DNA of 64,000 bases from Cryptomeria japonica (lineage: Eukaryota; Streptophyta; Pinopsida; Cupressales; Cupressaceae). Positions 33,614-44,644 of the stretch are shown here, one piece after another. The notes under the pieces were generated by a model. It saw only the letters and a list, made by a program, of their open reading frames with translations, was not told where the DNA came from and ran no database searches. Location of the stretch: contig NC_081406.1 of the NCBI RefSeq assembly GCF_030272615.1, positions 264,097,692 through 264,161,691 on the forward strand, in the 5' to 3' direction. The position numbers and the translations under genes are program-made. Within the stretch, counting starts at the first letter, position 1. Every line of letters begins with the position of its first letter.

Positions 33614-33964
33614 TTAAGATCTGTGAAGTCTATGAATATTAAGATGAACAACTTCTTGAAATGCAAGTGGAAGGTTTGATGGATATGTGGTAGTGATAGT
33701 GTTTATGTAGGCATCATCAAAAAGGTCATTGAGGTATTCGATGGGCACTTCATGGAATTTCTCTTTATCAAAGTCATCGACCTCAGATGGTGGGTTTGTT
33801 GGATTACCAATGATAGTAACATTAGGTATTGGGGAATAACCTAATCCTAGATTGTACTTATATGAAGCTAGTGAGATGGGTGATTTTCTTTCATGTTCCT
33901 TAGGTCCCAAACCATGTCCTATATAACCCATATTTTCTACTATAGTGGATGCCTTAGGATACAT
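33614..33964 (-). pseudogene. G-patch-like segment between protease and reverse transcriptase, element A
   Basis: Contains IVENMGYIGHGLGPKEHERK and, after a short gap, YNLGLGYSPIP. The glycine spacing (GY.G.GLG ... GLGY) resembles a G-patch motif. Element B has the same at 61,690-61,796. G-patch modules bind RNA or RNA helicases in other proteins; here the role is unknown. Confidence 0.55.
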
Positions 33965-34347
33965 CTCTTTAGGAAAGTCTACAAGTGCCTCATTTTCTTC
34001 TCTGTAGAGCCATGAGGTGTCATACGTTTCAAGACTTTCTTCATCAAGTGGGCCCTACTACTGAAAGGTAGTTTTGTTACATTGTATGGTAGGTTTCTTC
34101 TAGATCTTAATTTCTTTGTGTCTAGAGGAGGGATATGTCCCACATAAAGTACATTTTGAAGGTTATACTCTCCACATCCATTGTCATCAATTTTGATCTT
34201 GATCTCAGGTTGGGTGGAAGTGGATGCAACATTCGAGGTGTCGGGAGTTGGTGGTGAAGCAAGTGTGTTAAGTGAGCAATGGTAGTGATGTTTCCCTTCA
34301 AAGATTTTTCAATATTGGAAAGGTTGTGAATCAATTGGGATAGTGAT

Positions 34348-34663
34348 TTATCTACCATTGTAGGGGAACTTCAGGCATTGATGGTAGGTGGACAAAATGG
34401 CTTGTATGGAATGGATCCACGAGCGGCTAAGAAGAATGTTGTAAGGGAGATCAAGGTCCAAAACCTGACAAGTAGTTTCAACTATTGCAGGGCCCATTTG
34501 AAGAGGCAGTGTGATGGTACCTTGAAACTTGTTTTTCATCATCATATGCTTTTATTTTGATCTTACTAGAGGGGTCCACTAGATCTTCAGAGAATCTGAA
34601 TTGTTCGATTAACTTGTATGTACAGAGGTTTAAACCAAACCCACCATCTATAAGGACTATCAT
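34348..34663 (-). pseudogene. Element A aspartic protease
   Basis: VLIDGGFGLNLCTYKLIEQF (from 34,660) carries the catalytic Asp-Gly-Gly. A frameshift near 34,530 leads to ITLPLQMGPAIVETTCQVLD, LPYNILLSRSWIHSIQA and YHQCLKFPYNG, the conserved C-terminal half. Downstream frames to about 33,970 are decayed linker sequence. Confidence 0.78.
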
Positions 34664-35329
34664 TATTTTGTGTTTATGTACAATGGCTTCAATGTGGAGG
34701 GGTTTATTGTGGGAAGGGTTAGTGGATGGAACGTATTTGTAATTGAAAACCAGGTGATTATGTATAGTGAGATTACATATCAGGGCCTAGAATTAGCAGT
34801 GTTAATGTTGTCAGGGACACGAGATTCTCACAGGGCTTGTTCAAGGATCTCTTTATGGATGGGTGAGGTCTTGAGGAGTTATAATATGGAAATCTATGTA
34901 GGCATTTTCTTGAGGTGATCATGATGTCATGGCAATTGGCAGATGACATGGAAGTGGGAGGAGGAGGAGGAGGAGGAGCTCCTTGAATAGTTACTCTTCC
35001 TTGATGGGTTGTGACGTTGCAATTATTTGGTGGTGATGGATTGGAGGGTGAAATACCTTGGATTACTATCTTGGCTTGAGGTGGTATGTTGGATGATTAA
35101 GGAGGAGTAGCTCCCTGAATGGTTACCCTTGGTCTACAGGGTGTCAATGTAGAGTCATCTCCTTGGATGGTGATGGTATTAACATGATTATCGATAGGTT
35201 TGATGTGTCCTACTAGGGATTTGAATCCAATGATATTGTTGGTTAGTCATAATGAATGGGATGACATGATGAGCGTTTTTCCTTACCATGCTTGGGGAAG
35301 GGGTCCTAATACATGTTGAGATTTTGCAA

Positions 35330-36970
35330 CCACAACCTCAATGTCACCCTTGTCAATAAGGTCTTGAATATAATTTTTAAGTTTCATGCATTTTTGTGTG
35401 TCATGACCTTGGACATGATAATACTCACAATATTCATTTTCATTATATCATCGGGGTTTTAGGTTGGTTGGGTTCATATGGATGTATCATCAGAAAGACC
35501 ATGGCACCAACCTTGACAAGCTTCTAGAAGACAAAATCAATAGGTTTAACTAGTGGAGTGTATTAATGTTGAGGCTGATTGTTGAGATGGGATGATCATC
35601 CAAAAATGAAGATGTTGTTGCGAGGTTTGGATGACTTTTGCAAATCATATTGGTTATTAGATGGGTTATTGGTGGTGGTAGGTTTGGTCTGAATAGTCAC
35701 AGTCTAGATGCGCTTGGCATAAGTGACTCCATCATTGATAATATTTTTGTTCTTAGACCAATACCAAGACTTGTAATTGGACAAGGACCCCTGAGAATCC
35801 TTTTGATAGGGTTTTAGGACACCCTACTCAAGGAGGACTCACTCTAAGGCTAGGCCTTTCTTGGTGACTTCCTCAAAGGTCTCGAGATATTGACAACTCA
35901 ATGGACAAGATATTTCAAGGACACGGTTCTGTTGAAACAACTCTACTTGATAAGATTCAAGTATGTCCCAAGAGAATTTTCTAATAATTATTTGCCACCT
36001 TTATAAAATGTTGGCAAAGGTCTCTCCAATCCTTTGTTTCATGTTGCATAGGTTTTTCATGGAGGCATCATTCTCAATGTTATACTAGTAGTGACACACA
36101 ATTTTTTTGACAAGGTCGGGGAATGACTTAATGGAACCATGAGGTAAGGCTGAGAACCAAGAAAGGTAGACATCATTTTAAGAAACCTCTTGATGTGCTA
36201 TATAAAATTCTCACACGTTCCCTGGGGTCACCTTTGCCTTTGTACTTTTCAAATTTTGGCCTCTCAAAAATAGGAGGATATGGAGCCACTGAGACTGAAG
36301 GATCATAAGGACAAGGACAAAAGTCCTCAAAGGTATAAAATTTCTTTCAAGTCCCTTCTTTTAATTTCTTGATTAAGTCCTTCATGTCCTGAATTTCCTT
36401 GATAAGGTCAGGCAGTTGATTTTATACATTAGAGATCTATTGACCTGAGCTAGATTTTTGGATGTAGGTAGACATAGCTGGGATACCACCCCCAATATAT
36501 TCATAGGAAGAAATGGGAACTTGGGAGGTGTTAGGAGGATGTGAGGCAACAACTGCACTAATGGGTGGCAAGCTAACATCAATGTAGTTGGCAGAATTAT
36601 GGAGGGGTGCAGAGGTTCTAGGTGGTTGGGAAGTAGGATTGGTGGTACTAGAAGATGCAGAAGTGGTAGGTTGTGAATTGAGGATGGGATTAAAGAGAGA
36701 CCGGTCAATGAAACCATGTTCCATAGGCATGTCAAGGATAGACATATCAAAGTTCGGAGGTAATTTGGCCCCTTGCTCTATAAGCTTAGTTAGGAAACTA
36801 CTAGGATCCACCTTGATGAGATTTTCTATCATTTCCCTATTATAGGGATCATCCACAAAGGTTTGCAAGTGTGGAGAATTCTCAGGTTGGTCAATGTATT
36901 CTTCCTCTATTTGATTATCATGATCAAGATAGAGGTTAGGGTAAGGTAACTCATTGCATTGAGTGGCCAT
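35330..36970 (-). pseudogene. Element A gag
   Basis: The N-terminal frame 36,437-36,970 starts MATQCNELPYPN and is Pro/Ser-rich. The capsid-like core at about 35,750-36,150 has FSALPHGSIKSFPDL and the NLCNMKQRIGETF block, matching DLCNTKQKQGESLVTFLQRW of element B. A knuckle-like CEYYHVQGHDTQKCMKLK is at about 35,400. Frameshifts and stops are frequent. The stretch 34,664-35,330 between gag and protease is low-complexity and out of frame. Confidence 0.72.
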
Positions 36971-38297
36971 CTTTTACTTTTTTGCGTGCATGTAGACCAT
37001 ACAAGGGTAACCTCAAAATGGAAAATAATGGCAAGTGAATTGAGACTAGAGATATGGATTTGGTCAAGATATGATGAGGGAATGTAATATGGAGATGAGG
37101 ATTTGGGACTTAGCAACCTTAGAATATTTAGGATGGATTTGATATGATTGGGTTGGATTGAATAAAATTCAGGTCCTTGGATTAGGACAAGGTTGTTTTG
37201 GATTTGGATGATGCCTTAGTCCTTAGATTAGGATTAGGTAGGGTGTAGGGATTAATGATGCAGGCCAAGAGCAAGAGAACAACCAAGTTAGGCTTAATCT
37301 AGATCTTTGGACTAGGATTTGATTTGGGTTAAGTCCTCTCCTACTTAGGATAGGTTAAGTTACTAAGCAATATTAGACAAGGATGGGGGTTTGGATCAAC
37401 CCAAATTATTAGGACTAATTAAGAAAGGTACTTGAGATAGATACTTTCCCAAGCATCACACTAATTAGGGAACAATGAAGGATAAATATCTAGATTAGAC
37501 TTTGCAAAGTGTAGACCTTGGTTTAGGATTAATCATTGATGGATGAAATTTTGAGCAAAGGATTAATTATGAATGATGTACTAAATCCTCAAGGATGGGA
37601 AGAAAATGATTATGGAAGAATGTATTGGTAATGAAAGAAAAGGGAAGGGTGGAGGTTACCCAAGATGGGAAAGATGGTATAGAATCTTTGGTTGAGGAAG
37701 GAGAGACAATGAGATGGGAGCACTACTATTGATTTTTTGGGACAAGGCTTACCTTTGCTCAAAAGCACGTGTTCTCAAAGGTTCTTGTTCAAATTCATTG
37801 TTGAAACTATGCAGGTAATCATGGAAATAGTGTAAAAATACTTGGTGCTTCAATAGAAGTTTGTGGTTTTGTATACAAGAAGATTCTTCATTTTAGGTTT
37901 TTCTTAAGACTTGGCTTCTATTTCTTCACTTAGCAGTAGATTCACTTCTTGGGGTTCTTAAGGGACCTTTTGGTATGGTGCATTGACATTTGGATGGGAT
38001 CTGATTTAAAATTTGATGCAGGTGGAGATGCCAATTTTTAGATGTAGACAGAGTTTTGCAGGAAAACAAAGACGAGGTTTTATGGGTGGATATGGTGATT
38101 CAAGGGTACATACACCAAAGGACAGTTTCAAAAAGGGTTTGCTAAAAATTTAATGAATTTGGAAAAAATTTAATCAAATTTTGAATTTACAATTTGTCTT
38201 CTTGGTAATAGATATCAAACAATAAAACACATTGTCCAAGGGGATGCTTGAAACAAGTAAGAGATAATGCAGGACCTAGATCAGCCCAGTTTGAACA
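36971..38297 (-). other. Leader or 5' LTR region of element A
   Basis: About 1.3 kb without a gene. On the minus strand TGTCTACATCTAAAAATTGG starts at about 38,055 and resembles the LTR start TGTAGACACCTAAAAATT of this family, so 37,000-38,055 may be a diverged 5' LTR or leader. I could not align it with 18,934-20,013 by eye. Oddly repetitive motifs such as TTAGGATTAG recur at 37,180-37,560. 38,056-38,297 is flank up to element C. Confidence 0.4.
38293..38297. repeat. Target-site duplication GAACA of element C, left copy
   Basis: Identical to 46,303-46,307. Confidence 0.88.
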
Positions 38298-39929
38298 TGC
38301 AGCATCGTAAATTATACACCATTAATTGGGTGATATAATTCCACGCTTAGGTTAGCACCCTCCTTAATGTATTGCATCTTGCATTTTAATTTCCCTTAAA
38401 AAATTTAATTAAATATAGAGTCATATTTCATCCCTCTACACTCATAAAATTGGGCTCTTTATCCTAAGTGTACCCCTTTTTATTTTACTCTTTCAATTAA
38501 TTAATTTATCAAATCCCTAATTATGTCCTATTTTGACCTTCAAGGATCAATTTCCCATATCTAAACATCTTAAATCATCACACCCACTTGGGGATCATCT
38601 TATAATCACAATACCTTGCATCCCTAAAAATTTGAAAAAAAAGTTGGTCGGTCCCTATTTTTTCTCCACAAATTTTAGGATCATGTTTTTGTGGTATTAT
38701 AATGTTTAAACCTGACTTGGTGTGAAAATATATCATTTCTAGGTTGGCCTATGATCAAAAATGAAGTTAGTATTTCATATATATATCCTTTCCTTTCCTC
38801 ATTTGAAGGATCCAACAACTCTAGCTAGTGAAGGAGCTTCTTATGAAGTGGAAGTGCAGGTTTATGTGAAGTCTTCAATCAAAAAATCAAGTGTCTATCA
38901 AGCCTAAATCAACCATTTTCATCATAAATTGAAGCTTTAAATATATCAAATAATAATAGGAGATCACCAACTATTGATTGGCTTGTACCTCTCCCTTAGG
39001 GTTTTGTATGGTTTCATGTTATTTTCATATCTTTGTATGAGTTTCATAACACTTATTTACATATTTACATTCATGCTTTATATCCATTATTGCATTTGTG
39101 ATTTGAAGCATTTATATTTACATTTACACTCATTTAGGGTTTACTCTCCAAGCGTGGGGTAGAACTCTAGATTTACTTTCTTGTTCATTTAGGATCTTGT
39201 ATACACACAAGGTTCTTGCACACACATTTCAGTACATTATCAACTATTTGTGGAGGTGGAAATCACCAAAATAAGGGTTTTGAATAAGAAAAAACCCCAT
39301 ATATCCACCCAAACACCATTTTTCAAGTTGCAGGTGCAGGTACATAAATCTAACAAATGCACGATCTTCAGAACCGACAAAACACACAGGTGCAGACTCA
39401 AAGCCAGAAACAAGTCTCATTTTTTCTGGGACTAGCAGATGGTTCCCTCATCCAAGACCAAGGTGTGGTGCCTTGGTCCTCTAGGGCTTTCTACTTCTTG
39501 TGGAAGTTCTACACTGTAAGGTCTCAAATCTGAGAATCCAGAAGTTTAGCTTTACATAGTACCAAGGAACAAAATGCCCAGTGCCCTAGTCCTGCTCAGT
39601 CAGACCCAAATTTGGGTGATAGGTGCACATATGAATTCAATTTCCTACTCTATACTTTGTGTCTCAGTCTCAGATCTGCATTTTTTTGTATTTCAGTTTA
39701 TATCTCCACTTTTGCTTATCTTCTAGCCTAGTTGATCATATCATCACATTTTGTACATCTCCTCTTCATAGAAGCAAAGGAATATAAACCCTAAATATAT
39801 TCCTTCACTCTCTCTCTCTTGCAAGAAGTAGTCAAAGTGAATCATCTCCTTGGGCTCTTTCGTATTCCAATGTGTGCATGAGAGTGTGATTAGTTTTTAA
39901 ATTGTCTGATTACATTTTCATCCCACACA
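38298..39929 (+). repeat. 5' LTR of element C
   Basis: From TGCAGCATCGTAAATT to CATCCCACACA. Collinear with 44,645-46,302, including CACGCTTAGGTTAGCACC, CCAACAACTCTA and AGTAGTCAAAGTGAATCATC. It is about 1.63 kb. Confidence 0.88.
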
Positions 39930-39953
39930 TTTTGGTGAACCTGACGTGAATCC
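39930..39953 (+). other. Primer-binding-site-like sequence of element C
   Basis: TTTTGGTGAACCTGACGTGA directly follows the LTR end. The TGGTGAACC-type start is what plant gypsy elements often have here; I cannot name the tRNA with certainty. Confidence 0.6.
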
Positions 39954-40150
39954 AACCTTCCTAGATCTGTATTTTCTGATTATATATTGTTATTGCATGT
40001 TTCTTTTCTATAAAAAACATAAAAATATCAAAAATATTGTTATATGCATTGTGTGTTCACTTCTTAAATATAATAGCTTAGGCACTTTTTATGTTTTCAC
40101 TTAGTTAATCTCATAAATGCTTCATCACTTAGACATTTAGTTTACTTTAT
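39954..40150 (+). other. Leader of element C
   Basis: AT-rich and non-coding, between the primer binding site and the first ORF. Confidence 0.5.
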
Positions 40151-41116
40151 TTGCTTCCATTGTTTCTTTCATTACATTTTGTAAAAAAAAGGACATTTTC
40201 AAATATTTTCATGCCAAAAAAAAATTTTGGGCCGCTGCCCCAAACCCCGTTTTACCTATGTCGACCTTCAGTCGACTTGTCTTTGCATCATGATAGTTTC
40301 TTAGACCTTCTTATGACTCTCCACCCCTCTCTTAAAGATTCTAATAAAGACATTTTGAGGCAAGAGGATTATTTCAATAGCATATGTATTAATGCACTCC
40401 CTTCTAAATATGAAGCATTAATAAATAATGTTATTCTCGCTCCCAACATCATCTCTACCCGTGAGGACATGATAGTGCAAAGAGAAATTTCTAACACTTC
40501 TCTCAATGATTTTCATATTTTGGATGAACCATTAGATGATGGTGTTGATTATTCTCTTAATATGTCCCTCCCTTGTGAGAGTACCTTGGACAAAGAAGAT
40601 GATATCGTGGTAAAAGAGGGTGATATGATTGACAATTCCCTTAATAACACCTCACCTTCTATTCATTTAAATAATCTTCCCTCTAAAGATGAAGCATTTT
40701 CCTCTCTCCAACTTGGCTCTACTCATGAGGATTTCCTAGTTCAAGAAGAGATTGTTAATATCTCTTTCAAAGATCTCCCTCCCAAGGATGAATCCTTGAA
40801 GAGTAATGTTGATCCTTCTCCTAGAGAGTACCTCTCCCGTGTAGATGATTTGGTGATAGAGGATGATATGATGCCTATCTTTCCTACTATCACTATACCT
40901 TCTTCCAATACTCTTCCTTCTAGGGATGAAACATTAATGGCTAGTGGTAATCCCCCTCCCAACATTGATTCTATTCATGGCAACATTTTTGTACAAGAAG
41001 AGACTACCAACACTTCTTTTAATAATCTTTATCATACAAATGATGTTGATCGTTATCCTAAAATTGATACCCCTTGTGAGGATACTTTGGAACAAGAGAA
41101 TGATCTTAGATTATAA
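40151..41116 (+). CDS. Repeat-built acidic ORF of element C
   Basis: An open frame of 321 codons, the longest intact frame of this element. The first 45 residues look unlike the rest, so the true start may be the internal Met near codon 55. From about codon 60 it is built of degenerate modules: LPSKYEAL or LPSKDEAF or LPSRDETL, then a Pro/Asn linker, then an acidic REDMIV, HEDFLV or GNIFVQEE motif and NTSLNDF or NISFKDL or NTSFNNL. At least three to four modules can be followed. No catalytic motif, zinc knuckle or membrane segment is visible. Position suggests a gag N-terminal or accessory protein; I do not recognise a family. Confidence 0.65.
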   Translation: MLPLFLSLHFVKKRTFSNIFMPKKNFGPLPQTPFYLCRPSVDLSLHHDSFLDLLMTLHPSLKDSNKDILRQEDYFNSICINALPSKYEALINNVILAPNIISTREDMIVQREISNTSLNDFHILDEPLDDGVDYSLNMSLPCESTLDKEDDIVVKEGDMIDNSLNNTSPSIHLNNLPSKDEAFSSLQLGSTHEDFLVQEEIVNISFKDLPPKDESLKSNVDPSPREYLSRVDDLVIEDDMMPIFPTITIPSSNTLPSRDETLMASGNPPPNIDSIHGNIFVQEETTNTSFNNLYHTNDVDRYPKIDTPCEDTLEQENDLRL

Positions 41117-41690
41117 GGGTTCAATATCAAAAAAATCCCCTTTATGAGTATATCCCTTTCATTCAATTTAAAGAAAATCATAGTCATGAAGACATGTTTA
41201 AGGTTGATAATCCTCTTTACAAACCACTTGATGATTTCAACTCTACTAGACCTTCCTCACATGTCTCAAACCATCTTTGATCAATATGATACATGTGAAT
41301 GGTTATGAAACACATAATAAACCCCTATTCACGGTTCAAGGTGCTTGTCTTTCTCCAAATTTTCAAACGCTTAACAAGCCTCTCTTTGTGGTTCAAGGTG
41401 GTTATAGTAATTATGTGTTTTTCACTCCTAACAAACCAGTTATTATTGTGCAAGGAGGTTATCCTACTAATATCCCTTATGAGTATGCTAAACAAATCAC
41501 TTGAGAGAGTTACAATTCAGTTGCCCACACATATAATACACAAAACAATAGGCAACCTAATCCTCCTTTGGTTATTCCTTCTTCACTTCCTACTTCTCAA
41601 CCTATTCTTTCACCAGCACCTCGTATCTCATAAACCCTTGGTAAGGAATATGATCTTATTGAATAACACCTCGTATCTTATAAACCCTTG
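41117..41690 (+). pseudogene. Decayed continuation of the element C coding region
   Basis: Short repeats of NKPL(F)(TV)VQGG(C/Y) occur (41,310-41,470: HNKPLFTVQGA, NKPLFVVQGGY, NKPVIIVQGGY), then a Pro/Ser-rich part PPLVIPSSLPTSQPILSPAP near 41,560-41,620. A 40-bp duplication (ACACCTCGTATCT ... AACCCTTGGTAAGGA) occurs at 41,620-41,700. Stops break the frame. Confidence 0.5.
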
Positions 41691-42997
41691 GTAAGGAGTA
41701 TGATCTTATTGAACAACTTAAATCTACTCTTGCCAAGATATCTCTTTGGGATTTGATTCAAACTTCATCCACACATCATGTAATGTTACAAGATGCTCTA
41801 AAGAACTTAGATGTATTGTCTGCAATGACACCTAATAATATGGCTTATTTGATTGATCCTATAAAATAATCTAAAGCTCAAATTGTTTTCACAAAAGATG
41901 GATTACCCTCCCATGAGATCCAACATCAATATAATCCCCTTATTATTGTTGTCCTTATTAATGGTAATGCTATAAAATCAACCCTTGTTGACAATGGCTA
42001 TGGCCTTCATGTTTGTAGTGTCAATCTATTACATAAGATTAAGGTGGACACATTTCTTATTAGACTAGACTCCCTTACTATTCATGGCTTTGATAATATG
42101 AAAACCAAGTATTCATTAGGTATTATAACCTTACCTATCAAGGTAGGACCTATTATTTTACCCATGCCTATTCATCTCATACCCGATAATTTTACCTACA
42201 ATCTTTTGTTAGGATGACCATGGATTTATAGTATGCAAGTTATCCATTCTACTTTGTATTGGCAACTTAAGTTCATGTATAATAATAAGATGTATACTTT
42301 GTTTGATGATACTAATTTAAAAACTCCATTGCAAACCTCATATTCTTGTTCAAATACTTCTAATTCTTTTAAAAATACTCCTACATCTTCTAGTATGACT
42401 ATTTCCTTGAGTACTCCTAATTCTTCTCCCAGTCACACTAAATCACCATCTCCTCCTAAAGATACTTTTTCACCAAAACAAGGTCTCTTGGATGATGATT
42501 TGGGACCCTTAGACTTTACACCTATCTTTGTAGGAGAATACAAAGTCCCTCCAAGAGAACCTAATATTAAAAAGAAGAAAGAAATGGATGAACCTAAAAG
42601 GAAACCCACTTTGTCTAAACAACTAAGTAAAAATTTTGTAGTTGCTTCTAATTCAAATGATTATTCACAATCTTTTTCCAATTCATCTAATTATGGCATT
42701 AAGACCTATGAGGCTCCACCATCTCTTTCTAATTTGGGATCCCTTTATGGTCTTGGTTTTCACATCTTAGCTAAGAGTGGATATAGTGGCAATATTCATG
42801 GTGCAAATGAACAAGGGATTAATGTTCCCTTAGAAAATAACATATGTGAATCTTCATTTGGACTTGGATATAATCCTTCAAAGCCCACTAAAGAATCTAA
42901 AAGACCATCTCATAATGTGAATTCTATATTTAATAGTGTTAATGACTTCACCTCAGTTAGATCATCCTACATCTCTCAACACTCATCCCACAGATAA
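41691..42997 (+). pseudogene. Retropepsin-like domain and C-terminal tail of element C
   Basis: Frames from about 41,700 read LIEQLKSTLAKISLWDLIQ, then IVVLINGNAIKSTLVDNGYG (about 41,940-42,000) with a D-N-G active-site-like motif. They continue with ITLPIKVGPIILPMPIHL, FTYNLLLG*PWIYSMQ and a YNNKMYTL-like strand. These match the gypsy retropepsin fold region and its Tat-type C-terminal part. TGA at about 42,215 sits where Arg is conserved. The remaining frame 42,233-42,997 is Ser/Pro/Asn-rich and includes SLYGLGFHILAKSGYSG and SSFGLGYNPSK, again a G-patch-like glycine pattern. Reverse transcriptase does not follow. Confidence 0.65.
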
Positions 42998-44627
42998 GGA
43001 TATTATGGTAATTGACAAGTCTCTTTATGAATCTCCCCATGAGATTGACAATCCCACTTATGAGGCTTTACCTTCTATTCATACCCCACCTTATAGAAAT
43101 AAGGATCTAATGAATTATACTTCTCCCTCTCCTAAGGTTTCTTTTGTGTATGATGAAATTTGTGTGCATGAGGAGCATGACTTATTGGCCTTTTTTTCTC
43201 CTACAAACTACTTTCTTCATCAAAATATTTCAGTACTTATCATATTATACATGTTTTTTCTCTCATTTATTATAGAGAATTTAACATGTCATATTCAAAT
43301 CCTTCATCCAATCTATCATATATTTAAATAACATTAGTGGCTATCATGTTTCTTTTCACTATGTGACATTGGTAGCTTACCCACTGGGGGCTCATTGTCA
43401 TTCATGATAGTAAAATTTCATGTGCAATGATACTTTGGAAGAAACATAATAGCCTATGTTTTCCGCATCTCTTGTCTCTATGGGGCAAGAATTATTTCAA
43501 ACATCTCTGCTTCTTCAGATTAAAACTTGCCCCTTTATGAAGTGGTGTCTTCTATAAGGATCTCTTATCGATTGTAGAGGTGTATATCCCTATTGGGAAT
43601 TCCCTCCCTAATATTGGAACAAGTATCCCTAATGAGGATCTTAAGTACATATCCTTAATGGGAACCTCTTCCTTGGTGTGGAAGTCTATAATCATTCTTC
43701 AAATCCTTTACTTCATTACGTAGTATCTTTTATAATGAACCCTTCTATATTGTGGACATGCTTATCCCTGATGCAGATCTCTTTCCTTCTTTTCTAAGAG
43801 TGTTTTTATAAATGATCCCTCTTTGATGTCCTTGCCTCTATACTTGGGGGGAAAGGGTGATATTTCTATCTTCTATCTCTTTTTCCAATGATTCACCTTT
43901 CCTTTGTTCAGTTGCATTTTTCATTTGATGTCATTTCTTGTAATACATCTTTCATGAATAATCTCTCCTTAGTGAAAGTGTACAAGTCCTTCACTAAGAA
44001 TCCACTTTTTCCTAAATATTGGAGAAAGTGTGTATTCTTATTTTCCTTCTCCTCTTACTAAATATTTTATATTTATCAAAGATTCCCTATATTCTCAAAG
44101 GTGGTTGTATTTGGATAATGATCTATTCCTCCTTATTCACAATTTAAAAGGTAATTCTTTTTCCAAACCCTAATTCTACATTTTTTACTTAATCTTTAGC
44201 ATCTTAAGTTAGAGAGCTCCAATCCTCACACTCTTGGTTGTGTTGGAATTTTGGTTTAGTATTCTTTCTTACCAAATGATTCTCCATTAGTTTTGATCTT
44301 GTATCAAACCTTGTTGTGAGCATTTTTCATCAATTTTCCTTCACAATTTGACTTGGTAAACATGATACCCTATTTCAACTCACTAATTAGCAAGCAAGTC
44401 AAAACAGGGGGGCATATAGCTACCCGCAAATTTCATCACGTCCTTAGTAAATATTTAGATGAATTTGTGATTTTATCTAACAATGTGGTTTTGTAGGATG
44501 TGCTTCCTAATAGTGTACTGCAGATACTACCGGGGGCTTCATTTGACACCTTATGGATATATCCTTTTTCATGAAATTTTTTTTTTTTGTACTTTAGCTT
44601 GTATATGCATGTAGTATCATATGACCG
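42998..44627 (+). other. Non-coding 3' internal region of element C
   Basis: Coding traces end near 43,330. The rest holds repeated phrases such as TATCCCTATTGGGAA, TATCCCTAATGAGGA and TATCCTTAATGGGAA (43,580-43,670), Pro/Phe-rich chance frames and T-rich runs (44,576-44,590). There is no sign of reverse transcriptase or integrase. Confidence 0.55.
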
Positions 44628-44644
44628 CTAAAGTGGGGGCTAAA
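44628..44644 (+). other. Polypurine tract of element C
   Basis: AAAGTGGGGGCTAAA directly precedes the LTR start TGTAGCGTCATAAATTG. Confidence 0.82.

Larger units (their letters stand above)
18934..38055 (-). mobile_element. Ty3/gypsy Tat-type element A, interrupted
   Basis: Minus-strand gypsy element, about 13.6 kb without the insertion at 21,823-27,297. From high to low coordinates: leader or LTR (36,971-38,055), gag, protease, G-patch-like motif, reverse transcriptase with degenerate RNase H, second RNase H, integrase, AT-rich spacer, antisense plant-mobile-domain ORF, polypurine tract and 3' LTR. The second RNase H between the first RNase H and integrase is diagnostic of the Tat lineage. 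It is more decayed than element B, with frameshifts in every gene. The 5' LTR could not be matched to the 3' LTR by eye, so the upper boundary is tentative. Confidence 0.75.
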
